Origin: Paenibacillus antibioticophila
GTDB lineage: Bacteria; Bacillota; Bacilli; Paenibacillales; Paenibacillaceae
Direction: 5' to 3'
NCBI RefSeq assembly: GCF_000455265.1
Contig: NZ_HG005139.1
Span: 1,505,853 to 1,560,703, forward strand
Length of the DNA: 54,851 nt
The position numbers and the translations under genes are program-made. The notes under the pieces are model-generated. The model saw only the letters and a program-made list of their open reading frames with translations, searched no databases and was not told where the DNA came from. Positions 27,460-37,251 of this stretch are shown one piece after another (position 1 is the first letter of the stretch; every line of letters starts with the position of its first letter).

Positions 27460-27468
27460 GCTGATTAT

Positions 27469-28263
27469 ATGATAACAGAGCTGATTGTTCAGGGAATCTC
27501 AGTCTTTATGCTTATCTTTTGTCGAATGACAGCATTTTTTGTTGTCGCTCCTGTCTTTTCATCGCGAAGCGTGCCGGCATCCTTTAAGATCGGTATTTCC
27601 GGGATCATTTCTTTATTCATCTTATTGATCCAGGGGGTAAATCAGCCTGTGCCAGCGGATTTGGAGTATATTCTCTTGATCCTGCGCGAGGTCTTGATCG
27701 GATTGTTAATAGGCTTTGCAGCCTTCCTGATATTTGCGGTTATACAAACGGCAGGTTCTTTCATCGATATTCAAATCGGCTTCGGGATCGCTAATGTGAT
27801 TGATCCGATGACAGGCACCTCAGCGCCGGTAATCGGTAATTTCAAGTATATTTTTGCTACTTTGATTTTTTTTAGTATCAATGGTCATCACTATTTGCTT
27901 GATGCGGTTATCCGCAGCTATAACTGGATCCCATTAAACAATGATGTGTTTCTGAGGATGGCCTCCGGAAATGTGACGGAGTTCCTGGTTAGCGCATTTG
28001 GACAGTCCTTTGTTCTTGCTTTCCAGATGGCTGCTCCGCTTGTTGCAGCTCTTTTTCTGACGGATGTTGCTCTAGGATTTCTGGCCCGTACAGCTCCTCA
28101 ATTCAATGTATTTGTTATCGGCATCCCTTTGAAGATTATTGTGGGCCTTGCCATGCTGATGTTGTTGGTTTCCGGTTTTATTTATGCTTTTGAGCATTTA
28201 TTCGAAGTGATGTTCCGTGCGCTTCATAATTTGTTCGGCATCCTTGGAAATCAACCGTCATAG
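27469..28263 (+). CDS. fliR: Flagellar biosynthesis protein FliR
   Basis: FliR completes the export gate. The 264-residue hydrophobic protein has about six membrane helices, with FVVAPVFSSRSVPASFKIGI, REVLIGLLIGFAAFLIFAVI and GSFIDIQIGFGIANVIDPMT being family motifs. It begins 9 bp after fliQ with a weak ribosome binding site, so coupling with fliQ is likely. flhB follows after 16 bp. Confidence 0.96.
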   Translation: MITELIVQGISVFMLIFCRMTAFFVVAPVFSSRSVPASFKIGISGIISLFILLIQGVNQPVPADLEYILLILREVLIGLLIGFAAFLIFAVIQTAGSFIDIQIGFGIANVIDPMTGTSAPVIGNFKYIFATLIFFSINGHHYLLDAVIRSYNWIPLNNDVFLRMASGNVTEFLVSAFGQSFVLAFQMAAPLVAALFLTDVALGFLARTAPQFNVFVIGIPLKIIVGLAMLMLLVSGFIYAFEHLFEVMFRALHNLFGILGNQPS

Positions 28264-28279
28264 GTCGGGAGGATTGTTC

Positions 28280-29368
28280 GTGACGTATCGGTATAAGCTT
28301 GATTTGCAAATGTTCGCCGGAGAGAAAACCGAGAAAGCGACCCCGAAGAAACGACAGGATGCTAGAAAAAAGGGACAAATCGCCAAAAGCCAGGAGATTC
28401 CGGGAGCTGTTGTATTGATTAGCGGATTTTTAAGTCTCCTCATGTTCGGCAGCTATCTCAAAGAAAGACTGATCTCTCTATATAGTGATATTTTCTTGAA
28501 TCGCCTTACGATGGATGTAACTTCAGAGAATGTCATGATGATGTTCGGTGAATATGGAATTCAAATCTTATTGCTGCTTGCCCCGTTATTTTTGACTATA
28601 TTTGTAATGGCGATTGTTGCCAATTATGTCCAGGCAGGCTTTTTGTTTACGGGGGAGTTGCTGAAACCCAAATTCAGCAAGCTTGATCCCATTAAAGGCA
28701 TGAAACGGATTTTTTCAATGCGCTCTCTGATGGAATTTTTCAAATCTATTATGAAGCTCATCATCATTGGATACCTCGTTTATTCAACGTTATGGGGAGA
28801 GAAGGACCAGCTAGCTGGCTTAAGCCGCATTTCCGTAGAGGAGGCTTTTTATTTCACCGCTGATATTACTATGAACCTTGGTATTAAAATTGCTGCGGCA
28901 CTTTTGGTGCTGGCGGTGTTGGACTTCTTATACCAGAGGTACGAGCATGAGAAAAATCTGAAGATGTCGAAGCAGGATATTAAGGATGAGTATAAAAAAA
29001 TTGAAGGTGACCCGCTCATCAAAGGGAAAATTCGTGAAAGACAGCGCAGAATGGCGCTGCAAAGAATGATGCAGGAAGTTCCCAAAGCGGATGTCATTAT
29101 TACGAACCCGACCCACTTTGCTATTGCACTGAAATATGACGGTTCTGAAATGGATGCTCCTCAAGTCGTGGCAAAAGGGCAGGACTTTGTTGCTCTCCGG
29201 ATTAAGGAGATTGCGAAGGAGCATGGCGTTATTACTATTGAAAACAAGCCGCTGGCCAGGGCGTTATTCCAAAGAACGGAGATTGGGGATAGTATTCCCG
29301 GAGATTTGTTCCAGGCAGTCGCCGAAGTGCTGGCCTATGTATATAAGCTTCAAGGAAAAGTGAGATAG
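28280..29368 (+). CDS. flhB: Flagellar biosynthesis protein FlhB
   Basis: FlhB is the export switch that changes substrate class when the hook is complete. The N-terminus (MTYRYKLDLQMFAGEKTEKA then TPKKRQDARKKGQIAKS) leads into four membrane helices. The cytoplasmic domain holds the autocleavage site NPTH (Asn276) within ITNPTHFAIALKYD. GTG 28280, 7 nt after CGGGAGG, gives 362 residues; the open frame upstream overlaps fliR and has no start signal. FlhB normally acts with FliK, which is frameshifted in this sequence. Confidence 0.95.
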   Translation: MTYRYKLDLQMFAGEKTEKATPKKRQDARKKGQIAKSQEIPGAVVLISGFLSLLMFGSYLKERLISLYSDIFLNRLTMDVTSENVMMMFGEYGIQILLLLAPLFLTIFVMAIVANYVQAGFLFTGELLKPKFSKLDPIKGMKRIFSMRSLMEFFKSIMKLIIIGYLVYSTLWGEKDQLAGLSRISVEEAFYFTADITMNLGIKIAAALLVLAVLDFLYQRYEHEKNLKMSKQDIKDEYKKIEGDPLIKGKIRERQRRMALQRMMQEVPKADVIITNPTHFAIALKYDGSEMDAPQVVAKGQDFVALRIKEIAKEHGVITIENKPLARALFQRTEIGDSIPGDLFQAVAEVLAYVYKLQGKVR

Positions 29369-29390
29369 TTAAGGGATCGGAGGAGAAACG

Positions 29391-31427
29391 GTGAAGAGAT
29401 TTAAAGATGTGTTCATCCTGGTTGGCATAATCGGCATCGTTCTGATTATGATTGTTCCGATCCCGACCTGGCTGCTGGATGTCCTGTTAATACTTAACAT
29501 TTCTATTGCACTTATGATTTTGCTCGTCGCAATGAATACGAAAGAAGCGCTCCAGTTTTCGATTTTCCCTGCATTGCTCCTGATTACAACATTATTTCGG
29601 GTGGCACTGAACCTGTCGACAACAAAACTGATTTTGGGCCAGGCCCATGCCGGTGATGTTGTTGCAACTTTTGGCTCATGGATTTCAGGAGGCCAACCGG
29701 TCATTGGCTTTGTTGTCTTTCTTATTCTGATTGTCGTACAGTTCATTGTCATTACGAAGGGTTCAGAGCGCGTGGCAGAGGTTGCAGCACGCTTTACGCT
29801 CGATGCGATGCCAGGCAAGCAAATGAGTATTGATGCGGACCTGAATGCAGGCTTAATCAATGAACAACAGGCAAAAGAGCGCCGAAGCAAAATTGAGCGC
29901 GAGGCTGATTTCTACGGCGCGATGGACGGTGCGAGTAAGTTCGTAAAAGGGGATGCTATTGCAAGTATTGTTATCCTGTTGATCAATTTGATTGGCGGCT
30001 TCATCATCGGGATGACGATTCACGGGATGACCTTTCCGGACGCGCTCTCTACATACTCCATCCTGACGATTGGTGACGGGTTGGTAAGCCAGATTCCGGC
30101 GCTGTTGATTTCAACGGCTGCAGGCCTGATCGTAACGCGGGCCTCATCGGAAGGTAATTTGGCAGACGATATTACAGGTCAGTTATTTTCATATCCTAAA
30201 CTGCTTTACATAGTAGCTGGAACCATTACTGTACTTGGATTGTTCACTCCGATTGGTCCATGGACGACACTGCCATTCGCAGGTCTGTTGGTCTTTGCGG
30301 CAATTCGTATGAAAAAGAACTTGGATAAAAAGCAGATAGAGCAAGAGGTTCAAGAGGAGGAACAACAAATCGAGGAGGTGCGCAGTCCGGAAAGTGTAAT
30401 CAATTTACTGCATATTGATCCGATTGAATTTGAATTCGGCTATGGTTTGATTCCGCTTGCGGACACTGGCCAAGGCGGGGACTTGCTTGACCGGATTATT
30501 ATGATCCGGAGGCAGTGTGCTCTTGAATTGGGACTTGTTGTTCCGGTTATCCGTATCCGCGACAATATTCAACTAAAACCGAACGAATACGTCATAAAAA
30601 TTAAAGGAAATATCGTTGGCGGCGGTGAATTATTACTTAATCACTATTTGGCGATGAGTCCTGGGTTTGATGACGATTCCATTTCGGGTATTGAGACTCA
30701 AGAACCGGCGTTTGGCTTGCCGGCGTTATGGGTAGATGAGGCTACGAAGGATCGTGCAGAACTGTCAGGATACACCGTTGTGGATCCCCCATCTGTTGTG
30801 GCAACGCATTTGACGGAATTAATTAAGAAGCACGCCCATGAACTGCTTGGACGTCAAGAGACTAAGACATTAATTGACAATCTCAAAGAGAACTATGCTG
30901 TGCTAGTTGATGAGCTGATACCGTCGGTGCTTACAGTGGGCGATGTTCAGAAGGTGCTTGCCAAGCTGCTTCGGGAAAAAATCTCGATTCGAGATATGGT
31001 TACAATTTTCGAGACATTGGCTGATTACGGATCCTATACCAAAGATCCTGACGTATTAACGGAATACGTGAGACAAGCACTGTCGAGACAAATCACCCAG
31101 CAGTTTACTCAACAAGGAGAGACAATGCGGGTAATTACCGTAGGGCCTTCTCTGGAAAAGAAAATTTCCGAAAGTGTGCAGCAGACCGAGCAAGGCAGCT
31201 ATTTGGCTCTGGATCCTGTATCTACACAGACTCTATTCCAAAAGCTGTCGGAGCAAATTAACCGTCTGCTTCAATCGGGGCAGCAGCCAATCGTGCTGAC
31301 CTCTCCAACGATCCGAATGTATTTGCGTCAGGTCATCGAGCGCAGCATGCAGGATATTCCGGTTCTATCCTACAGCGAGCTTGAGCCAACAGTTGAAATT
31401 CAAAGTGTCGGAGTGGTGAATCTATGA
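29391..31427 (+). CDS. flhA: Flagellar biosynthesis protein FlhA
   Basis: FlhA is the largest export-gate protein and the docking platform for chaperone-substrate complexes. It has 678 residues. About eight membrane helices span residues 6-320, with the conserved FHIPEP-family cytoplasmic loop TLDAMPGKQMSIDADLNAGL. The C-terminal cytoplasmic domain runs from about residue 340 (IEFEFGYGLIPLAD and MVTIFETLADYG). The GTG start follows CGGAGGAG. It overlaps flhF by 4 bp. Confidence 0.97.
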   Translation: MKRFKDVFILVGIIGIVLIMIVPIPTWLLDVLLILNISIALMILLVAMNTKEALQFSIFPALLLITTLFRVALNLSTTKLILGQAHAGDVVATFGSWISGGQPVIGFVVFLILIVVQFIVITKGSERVAEVAARFTLDAMPGKQMSIDADLNAGLINEQQAKERRSKIEREADFYGAMDGASKFVKGDAIASIVILLINLIGGFIIGMTIHGMTFPDALSTYSILTIGDGLVSQIPALLISTAAGLIVTRASSEGNLADDITGQLFSYPKLLYIVAGTITVLGLFTPIGPWTTLPFAGLLVFAAIRMKKNLDKKQIEQEVQEEEQQIEEVRSPESVINLLHIDPIEFEFGYGLIPLADTGQGGDLLDRIIMIRRQCALELGLVVPVIRIRDNIQLKPNEYVIKIKGNIVGGGELLLNHYLAMSPGFDDDSISGIETQEPAFGLPALWVDEATKDRAELSGYTVVDPPSVVATHLTELIKKHAHELLGRQETKTLIDNLKENYAVLVDELIPSVLTVGDVQKVLAKLLREKISIRDMVTIFETLADYGSYTKDPDVLTEYVRQALSRQITQQFTQQGETMRVITVGPSLEKKISESVQQTEQGSYLALDPVSTQTLFQKLSEQINRLLQSGQQPIVLTSPTIRMYLRQVIERSMQDIPVLSYSELEPTVEIQSVGVVNL

Positions 31428-32791
31428 GAGTAAAACGCTATATCGTCGACACGATGCCGGACGCCATGGAAAAAATTCGCAGCGAGCTGGGTGCAGATGC
31501 TGTCATTCTTAGCACTAAGGATTTAAAGGTCGGCGGTTTTTTAGGAATGTTCAGCAAGCGAAAGATCGAAGTCATTGCAGCCTCGGAGGAAAATGAGAAG
31601 AATGCTTCTAAAGCCAGCTTGGGCAGCAGGGCTTCGGGAATGAAGCCCCCGTCATCTGCACCTGTTATCCGGCCCGCTGTTCCGGATGCCTACCGCAAAT
31701 CAGCGCAAATGTTTGCTGCCGCTGCTTCTGAAGCGTTGAAGAACCCGGCTCCAGCTTCATCCTCTCTGGATGCGGATAGAGAAGAGGTTCTTGCTGCCGC
31801 TGCTTCGGTTAAGAGCCAAGATCTGGAGAGACAGCCGACGAAGATTGTCACTCCGCATTCGCCTGCGGCGCCTCTCGTAGGAGGCAGAGCGGAAGATGGC
31901 AAGCGTGCTGCAGCAGAGGAACGGTTACTGGATGAATTCCGAGAAATGAAGCTATGGATCGGGCAATTAGCCAAGCAACAGAATCGAAGCCGCGAGATGC
32001 CTGAGTTGTTGCATCGGACTCGTAATCTACTGATCGAGCAGGACCTGGATGAGGAGTTGATTGATAATTGGATCGAGTCCGCCTATCAGGATTGGCTTGA
32101 TTCCGGGAAGACGGCCAATGATGAGCAATTAAGGACTGTACTTCGTAAAACGGTGAGTTCCTTCTTGGGGGACAGAATCGGGGATGGGATTCGAAGCGAT
32201 ACAAAAATAGTATACATTGCAGGTCCGACTGGAGTAGGAAAGACAACGACGATTGCTAAGCTTGCCGCTGATCAAATTTTTCGGGCTCGTAAGAAAGTTG
32301 GCTTTATTACAGCTGATACCTACCGGATATCAGCGATTGAGCAGCTTCGCACATACTCTTCCATATTGAATGTTCCGCTTGAGGTGGTCCAATCACCGGG
32401 AGATGTGCAGCGGGCGTTGCAGCGCTTATCGGATTGCGATCTGATTCTGATGGATACAGCAGGAAGAAATTACTTGAACGAGCTGCATGTCGCCGAGCTT
32501 CACAGCCTTCTTAATTATGAGAAGCAGAGCGAAACCTATCTCGTACTCAGCCTGACGTCCAAGTCGCAGGATATGATTAAAATTACGGAGCACTTCAGCA
32601 AATACGGGCTGGATAAAGTGATCTTTACAAAATTGGATGAAACGGCAAGTGTCGGGCCGATGTACAACTTACTTCAACGGTATCCGCTCAAGGCATCTTA
32701 TATCGCCAACGGACAAAACGTACCGGATGATCTTCTTCCAGTAACTCATGAGCTGATGCTTGATATGATTCTTGGGGCTGAATCATCATGA
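31424..32791 (+). CDS. flhF: Flagellar biosynthesis GTPase FlhF
   Basis: FlhF is an SRP-type GTPase that sets flagellar position and number together with FlhG. The N-terminal B domain begins MRVKRYIVDTMPDAMEKIRS. A low-complexity Ala/Ser-rich linker covers about residues 65-165. The NG domain has the P-loop [20 protein letters not shown], then VGFITADTYRISAIEQLRTY, LILMDTAGRN and VIFTKLDETASVG. At 455 residues it is longer than the B. subtilis protein (366), mostly in the linker. It overlaps both flhA and flhG by 4 bp, indicating tight coupling. Confidence 0.96.
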   Translation: MRVKRYIVDTMPDAMEKIRSELGADAVILSTKDLKVGGFLGMFSKRKIEVIAASEENEKNASKASLGSRASGMKPPSSAPVIRPAVPDAYRKSAQMFAAAASEALKNPAPASSSLDADREEVLAAAASVKSQDLERQPTKIVTPHSPAAPLVGGRAEDGKRAAAEERLLDEFREMKLWIGQLAKQQNRSREMPELLHRTRNLLIEQDLDEELIDNWIESAYQDWLDSGKTANDEQLRTVLRKTVSSFLGDRIGDGIRSDTKIVYIAGPTGVGKTTTIAKLAADQIFRARKKVGFITADTYRISAIEQLRTYSSILNVPLEVVQSPGDVQRALQRLSDCDLILMDTAGRNYLNELHVAELHSLLNYEKQSETYLVLSLTSKSQDMIKITEHFSKYGLDKVIFTKLDETASVGPMYNLLQRYPLKASYIANGQNVPDDLLPVTHELMLDMILGAESS

Positions 32792-33678
32792 ACGATCAGG
32801 CACAGGCGCTTAGACAACTAGTATCAAGGCGAACCGGCACAGAGGGAGCGCCCCCAGGCAAGCCAGCTTCAGCTCGAATCATTACGGTTACCAGCGGGAA
32901 AGGAGGCGTGGGAAAATCCAATTTTACCTTGAATTTTGCACTGGCATTGAAGTCATTGGGTTGTAAGGTGCTCGTCTTTGATGCTGATATCGGAATGGCC
33001 AATATCGATGTTCTAATGGGGGTCAGACCAAGGTACAGCTTGTACCATTTGTTAAAAGGTGAACGTAATATTCAGGAAATTGTAGAGTTAGGAACCAACG
33101 GACTTCCCTTTATTGCCGGTGGTTCCGGGATGGCGGATTTATTTACTTTATCCGAATCTGATTTGAATTTTTTCACAGCTCAAATAGAGCGCATCGCTGG
33201 AGAGATGGACTTTATTATTTTTGATACAGGTGCTGGTCTATCTAAGGAAACTCTCAAGTTTATCACTGCTGCGGACGAGTGTCTGGTTGTCACCACTCCA
33301 GAGCCAACTTCCATTACGGATGCTTATGCATTAATCAAAGTGGTTCGTGGCCAGGAAGAAGACGTATCCTTCCGGCTGGTCATTAATCGCGTGACAGATG
33401 AAGCGGAAGCGCGGCAGGTTGCTGAGAAAATTTCGCTTGTTGCACAACAATTTTTGAAGATGGAGATACCCACTCTTGGGCATATGTGTGATGACTCGCA
33501 TGTCATGCAAGCAGTCAAGAGGCAGATTCCCTTTTCTGCTGCGTATCCCGGATGCGTTGCCGCCAAAGATATTCAGAGCCTGGCTATGAAATTCTTGAAC
33601 GTTCCACCAAAACACTCAAAGGATACTTTGTCAGGAATCAGAGGATTTATGCACAAATGGCTAAGACTTGCGAAATGA
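32788..33678 (+). CDS. flhG: MinD-like ATPase FlhG (YlxH)
   Basis: FlhG is a MinD/ParA-type ATPase that stimulates FlhF GTPase activity and limits flagellar number. The deviant Walker A motif is TSGKGGVGKSNFTLNFALAL. VLVFDADIGMANIDVLMGVR and DFIIFDTGAGLSKETLKFI follow. The N-terminal peptide (NDQAQALRQLVSRR) resembles the DQAxxLR motif that activates FlhF. It has 296 residues and overlaps flhF by 4 bp. Confidence 0.95.
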   Translation: MNDQAQALRQLVSRRTGTEGAPPGKPASARIITVTSGKGGVGKSNFTLNFALALKSLGCKVLVFDADIGMANIDVLMGVRPRYSLYHLLKGERNIQEIVELGTNGLPFIAGGSGMADLFTLSESDLNFFTAQIERIAGEMDFIIFDTGAGLSKETLKFITAADECLVVTTPEPTSITDAYALIKVVRGQEEDVSFRLVINRVTDEAEARQVAEKISLVAQQFLKMEIPTLGHMCDDSHVMQAVKRQIPFSAAYPGCVAAKDIQSLAMKFLNVPPKHSKDTLSGIRGFMHKWLRLAK

Positions 33679-33705
33679 TTCTGAATAAAGAAATGGAGTG
33701 GAACA

Positions 33706-35109
33706 ATGATGCCTTATAAGGTGATTGTTGTTGACGATTCGGCCTTTATGAGGAGGATTATCTCTGATCTGATCGAGCATGAGCCGGGTTTTAAAGTGAT
33801 TGGAACCGCGAAAAACGGACGGGAAGCCATCGATCTGATTGGAGCTCAAAAGCCGGATTTGGTAACGATGGATGTTGAAATGCCTGAAATGAACGGACTT
33901 GAAGCTTTGGGCCTGATCATGCAGCAGCATCCATTGCCTGTCATTATGCTCTCGGGAATTAATGAGCAGGGGATGCGGGAGACGATTATGGCGCTTGAGC
34001 TTGGCGCATTTGATTTTATCCGCAAGCCTTCTGCATCTACCAGTTCACATGATATAAAGCAGGTAGGGCAGCAGTTGAGAGAGCAACTGCAGGCTGCTAT
34101 GAATGCTGTTGAGAGAAGAGCGGCAAGACAAGCTGCACTTGCAGACAAGACAACAGAGCGTCTTGCGCCGCCCCCGAAAAAACCGGATGCAAGTAGTCTG
34201 GATAAGGCCCGCTTCGACCCGGCTAAGGCTGTCCCTGATTCTTTGAAGAAAACAGACGATTTACGGAGTATGCCTGCCAAGGACGCTGCGCCTGTCAAAA
34301 GCAAGGAACTTCCTGATCGGCGTGCTTCCGGTCTTCCCCGGAAGAAGGCGGATAACCTGCCTACAGCAGGGCCTGTTAAAAAATCCCGTGAGAGTCAGGC
34401 AGGATCTGATTTGGCATCTGCAGCTGGCAGGCAGCCAGGGACTCGAGCAAAACTTCCGGAACGGACAGTGTCGGTAGAAAAACCTGCTGTTTCGCACAAG
34501 GTTGCTCCGGTTGAGCCGAAAATTCGTACAGGCTATACGGATCTGGTCGCTATCGGTACTTCTACCGGCGGACCTAAAGCTTTGAGGGCTGTTCTTGAAC
34601 AATTGCCGGAAGCATTTCCAGCGCCGGTGATCATCGTTCAGCATATGCCCCCGAATTTTACAAAATCACTTGCTCAGCGATTAAACACCTTAACGAAGTT
34701 GAATGTGGTTGAAGCGGAGGATGGAATGGTTCTACAGGCAGGAGAAGTGTACATTGCTCCCGGGGGTTATCACATGAATGTCACTGCTGCTGGTGACGGA
34801 AGTCTGAAGCTCACTCTTTCGAATGAGGCACCGCGCAATGGCCATAGACCATCGGTTGATGTGATGTACGAATCCTTGCTGCCTCTTCGAATGCTAAAAC
34901 GCCATATTGTACTTCTAACGGGGATGGGCAGTGATGGAGCAAAAGTGATGAAGCAATTGTATGACACCGGGGTAACCTCAACCATTGCGGAAAGTGAAGA
35001 GACCTGCGTTGTCTACGGAATGCCAAGATCGGCGGTGGAGTTGGGCTGCGTTACTGAAGTGCTTCCGCTGCATGAAATTGGAAAAAGACTTATACAAGTT
35101 GTGAAATAA
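33706..35109 (+). CDS. cheB: Chemotaxis response regulator protein-glutamate methylesterase CheB
   Basis: CheB removes methyl groups from chemoreceptors in adaptation. The receiver domain (residues 1-125) has Asp10/11, phosphoacceptor Asp56 (VTMDVEMPEMNG) and FIRKPSAS. A Lys/Pro/Ala-rich linker spans about 130-275. The catalytic domain has the Ser-His-Asp set in AIGTSTGGPKAL, VQHMPPNFTKSLAQRLN and LLTGMGSDGAKVM. At 467 residues it is about 110 longer than the B. subtilis protein, all in the linker. No cheR is in the window. Confidence 0.96.
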   Translation: MMPYKVIVVDDSAFMRRIISDLIEHEPGFKVIGTAKNGREAIDLIGAQKPDLVTMDVEMPEMNGLEALGLIMQQHPLPVIMLSGINEQGMRETIMALELGAFDFIRKPSASTSSHDIKQVGQQLREQLQAAMNAVERRAARQAALADKTTERLAPPPKKPDASSLDKARFDPAKAVPDSLKKTDDLRSMPAKDAAPVKSKELPDRRASGLPRKKADNLPTAGPVKKSRESQAGSDLASAAGRQPGTRAKLPERTVSVEKPAVSHKVAPVEPKIRTGYTDLVAIGTSTGGPKALRAVLEQLPEAFPAPVIIVQHMPPNFTKSLAQRLNTLTKLNVVEAEDGMVLQAGEVYIAPGGYHMNVTAAGDGSLKLTLSNEAPRNGHRPSVDVMYESLLPLRMLKRHIVLLTGMGSDGAKVMKQLYDTGVTSTIAESEETCVVYGMPRSAVELGCVTEVLPLHEIGKRLIQVVK

Positions 35110-35138
35110 ACGGAATCTCTTGAAGGAGGTGCCTCACC

Positions 35139-37205
35139 ATGGACATGAACCAATATTTATCCATGTTTATCGATGAGTCAAATGATCATTTGCAATCATT
35201 AAATGAAAATATGCTAGAGCTGGAGAATCGTCCTGATGATCTAGGAATTGTACAGGTGATCTTCAGATCAGCCCATACGTTGAAGGGTATGGCGGCAACC
35301 ATGGGATTCGAGGATTTGTCCTCGTTGACGCATCAAATGGAAAATGTGCTTGATCTGGTTCGCAATGATAAGCTGAAAATGCAGGAGTTTATCTTTGATA
35401 CCCTGTTTCAAAGTCTGGACGCGCTTCAATTAATGGTACAGGATATTACTCAGGGCGGAGAAGGTAAAGCGGATGTCAGCTCGATCGTGTCTTCGCTTCA
35501 GGCGATTGTCCGTGGTGAAGAGCCGGGGGGCAAGCAACCAAAGCCCGAAGAGAAAGAAGCGTCCTCGTTTAACGGTTCGGCAATTCAATTGGATGAATTC
35601 CAATTTTCCGTATTAGATCAATCTATTACAGAAGGCCATAAAGTTCTTTACATTGAAGTGGCTATTCGCAAGGACTGCCAGCTTAAAGCTGCTCGGGCCT
35701 ATCTCGTATTCGATTTGCTGGAACGTTATGGTGAAGTCGTAAAGTCATATCCTAGTGTGCAGGAAATCGAGCAAGAAAAATTCGATCGCAGCTTCTCCTT
35801 GTATTACATAACCCAGAAGGAAGCGGCTGAGCTGAAGAGCCTGATCTTGAACCTGTCTGAAATTGAATCAGCAGAAGTCGTCTTGCTCGACCACGAATCA
35901 CTCACAGAGCTTAACAGCGGAGTGAGTGAGGCGGCAGCAACTAGTGCGCCGGCTCTGGCTGAGAAAAAGACAGAATCGGCTGTGACATCTTCAGCAAATC
36001 AAAAAGAGCAAAAGCAGACAAAGGAAACCGCTCGCCCTGCAGCAAGCAGCACTCCTTCGCGTACGATTCGAGTGGACATTGACCGCTTGGATGTACTGAT
36101 GAACTTGTTCAGTGAACTGCTTATTGACCGTTCGAGATTGGAGCAGCTGGCGTATGAAGTGAAGCGAAGCGATCTGACCGAGACGGTTGAGCATATGAGC
36201 CGGGTCAGCAGCGATTTGCAGAATATTGTACTGAAGCTGCGAATGGTTCAGGTTGATTCCGTGTTCAACAGATTCCCGCGGATGGTACGCGATCTTGCGA
36301 AATCTCTGGATAAGAAAATCGATCTTATCATTACAGGCGCTGAAACCGAGCTTGACCGGACGGTCATTGATGAAATCGGCGATCCGCTGGTACATTTGCT
36401 TCGCAATGCCGTCGATCACGGGGTTGAGCATATTGATGAGCGGGTTGCTGCGGGCAAGCCGGAGACCGGCACCATTAAGCTGAGAGCTTTCCATAGCGGC
36501 AATCATGTATTCATTGAAATTGAAGATGATGGAAAGGGAATTGACCGCGACAAGATATTGCAGAAAGCATTGAAAAATGGTGTGGTCAAAGAAAGTGAAG
36601 CGGCCGGCATGACTGATGAGCAAGTGTACATGCTGCTCTTTGCACCTGGCTTCAGTACTGCAGAGATCATTTCCGATATTTCGGGCCGAGGTGTGGGCCT
36701 GGATGTCGTTAAGTCGAAGATTGAATCGCTTAGCGGTGTCGTATCCGTAGAATCAAAGCTTGGTCAAGGCACCAAGTTCTCCGTTCAGCTGCCGCTGACC
36801 TTATCGATCATCTCGGCGATGCTGATTAAGGTGGGGATCGAGAAATATGCAATTCCATTGTCCTCTATTGTGGAGACTGGCCTGATTCAGCGCAACCAGA
36901 TTCGTAAGGTTCATGGATATACCATGATTCCGTACAGAGATACACATATTCCTCTGATGTCACTCAGCGAGTTGTTCAGTGTGCCTGGATTTGATGAACG
37001 TGCTGAGGAAGAAACAGAGATCGTGGTCGTCCATAAAGGCGATCGGCTGGCTGCACTTACTGTTGAGGATTTTATCGGTCAGAGCGAGATTGTCATCAAG
37101 AATCTGGGCAAGTACCTCCCTTCCATTCAAGGGGTTGCAGGGGCAACGATTTTAGGAGATGGGCAGGTCGCGTTAATTATCGATCCGAACGCGTTTATTA
37201 AGTAG
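35139..37205 (+). CDS. cheA: Chemotaxis sensor histidine kinase CheA
   Basis: CheA autophosphorylates in response to receptor signals and passes phosphate to CheY and CheB. The P1 Hpt domain has the phosphorylated His46 in FRSAHTLKGMAATMG. The P2 CheY-binding domain lies at about 145-245, followed by a linker to about 305. The P3 dimerisation and P4 kinase domains include LVHLLRNAVDHGVEH (N box), IEIEDDGKGID and GRGVGLDVVKSKIE (G boxes). The P5 CheW-like domain is at about 550-688. GAAGGAGG precedes ATG 35139. The length (688) is normal. Confidence 0.97.
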   Translation: MDMNQYLSMFIDESNDHLQSLNENMLELENRPDDLGIVQVIFRSAHTLKGMAATMGFEDLSSLTHQMENVLDLVRNDKLKMQEFIFDTLFQSLDALQLMVQDITQGGEGKADVSSIVSSLQAIVRGEEPGGKQPKPEEKEASSFNGSAIQLDEFQFSVLDQSITEGHKVLYIEVAIRKDCQLKAARAYLVFDLLERYGEVVKSYPSVQEIEQEKFDRSFSLYYITQKEAAELKSLILNLSEIESAEVVLLDHESLTELNSGVSEAAATSAPALAEKKTESAVTSSANQKEQKQTKETARPAASSTPSRTIRVDIDRLDVLMNLFSELLIDRSRLEQLAYEVKRSDLTETVEHMSRVSSDLQNIVLKLRMVQVDSVFNRFPRMVRDLAKSLDKKIDLIITGAETELDRTVIDEIGDPLVHLLRNAVDHGVEHIDERVAAGKPETGTIKLRAFHSGNHVFIEIEDDGKGIDRDKILQKALKNGVVKESEAAGMTDEQVYMLLFAPGFSTAEIISDISGRGVGLDVVKSKIESLSGVVSVESKLGQGTKFSVQLPLTLSIISAMLIKVGIEKYAIPLSSIVETGLIQRNQIRKVHGYTMIPYRDTHIPLMSLSELFSVPGFDERAEEETEIVVVHKGDRLAALTVEDFIGQSEIVIKNLGKYLPSIQGVAGATILGDGQVALIIDPNAFIK

Positions 37206-37251
37206 GGGAATTTGATTCACATAGCCATGCAAAATGAAGGAGGTTTTTCTC

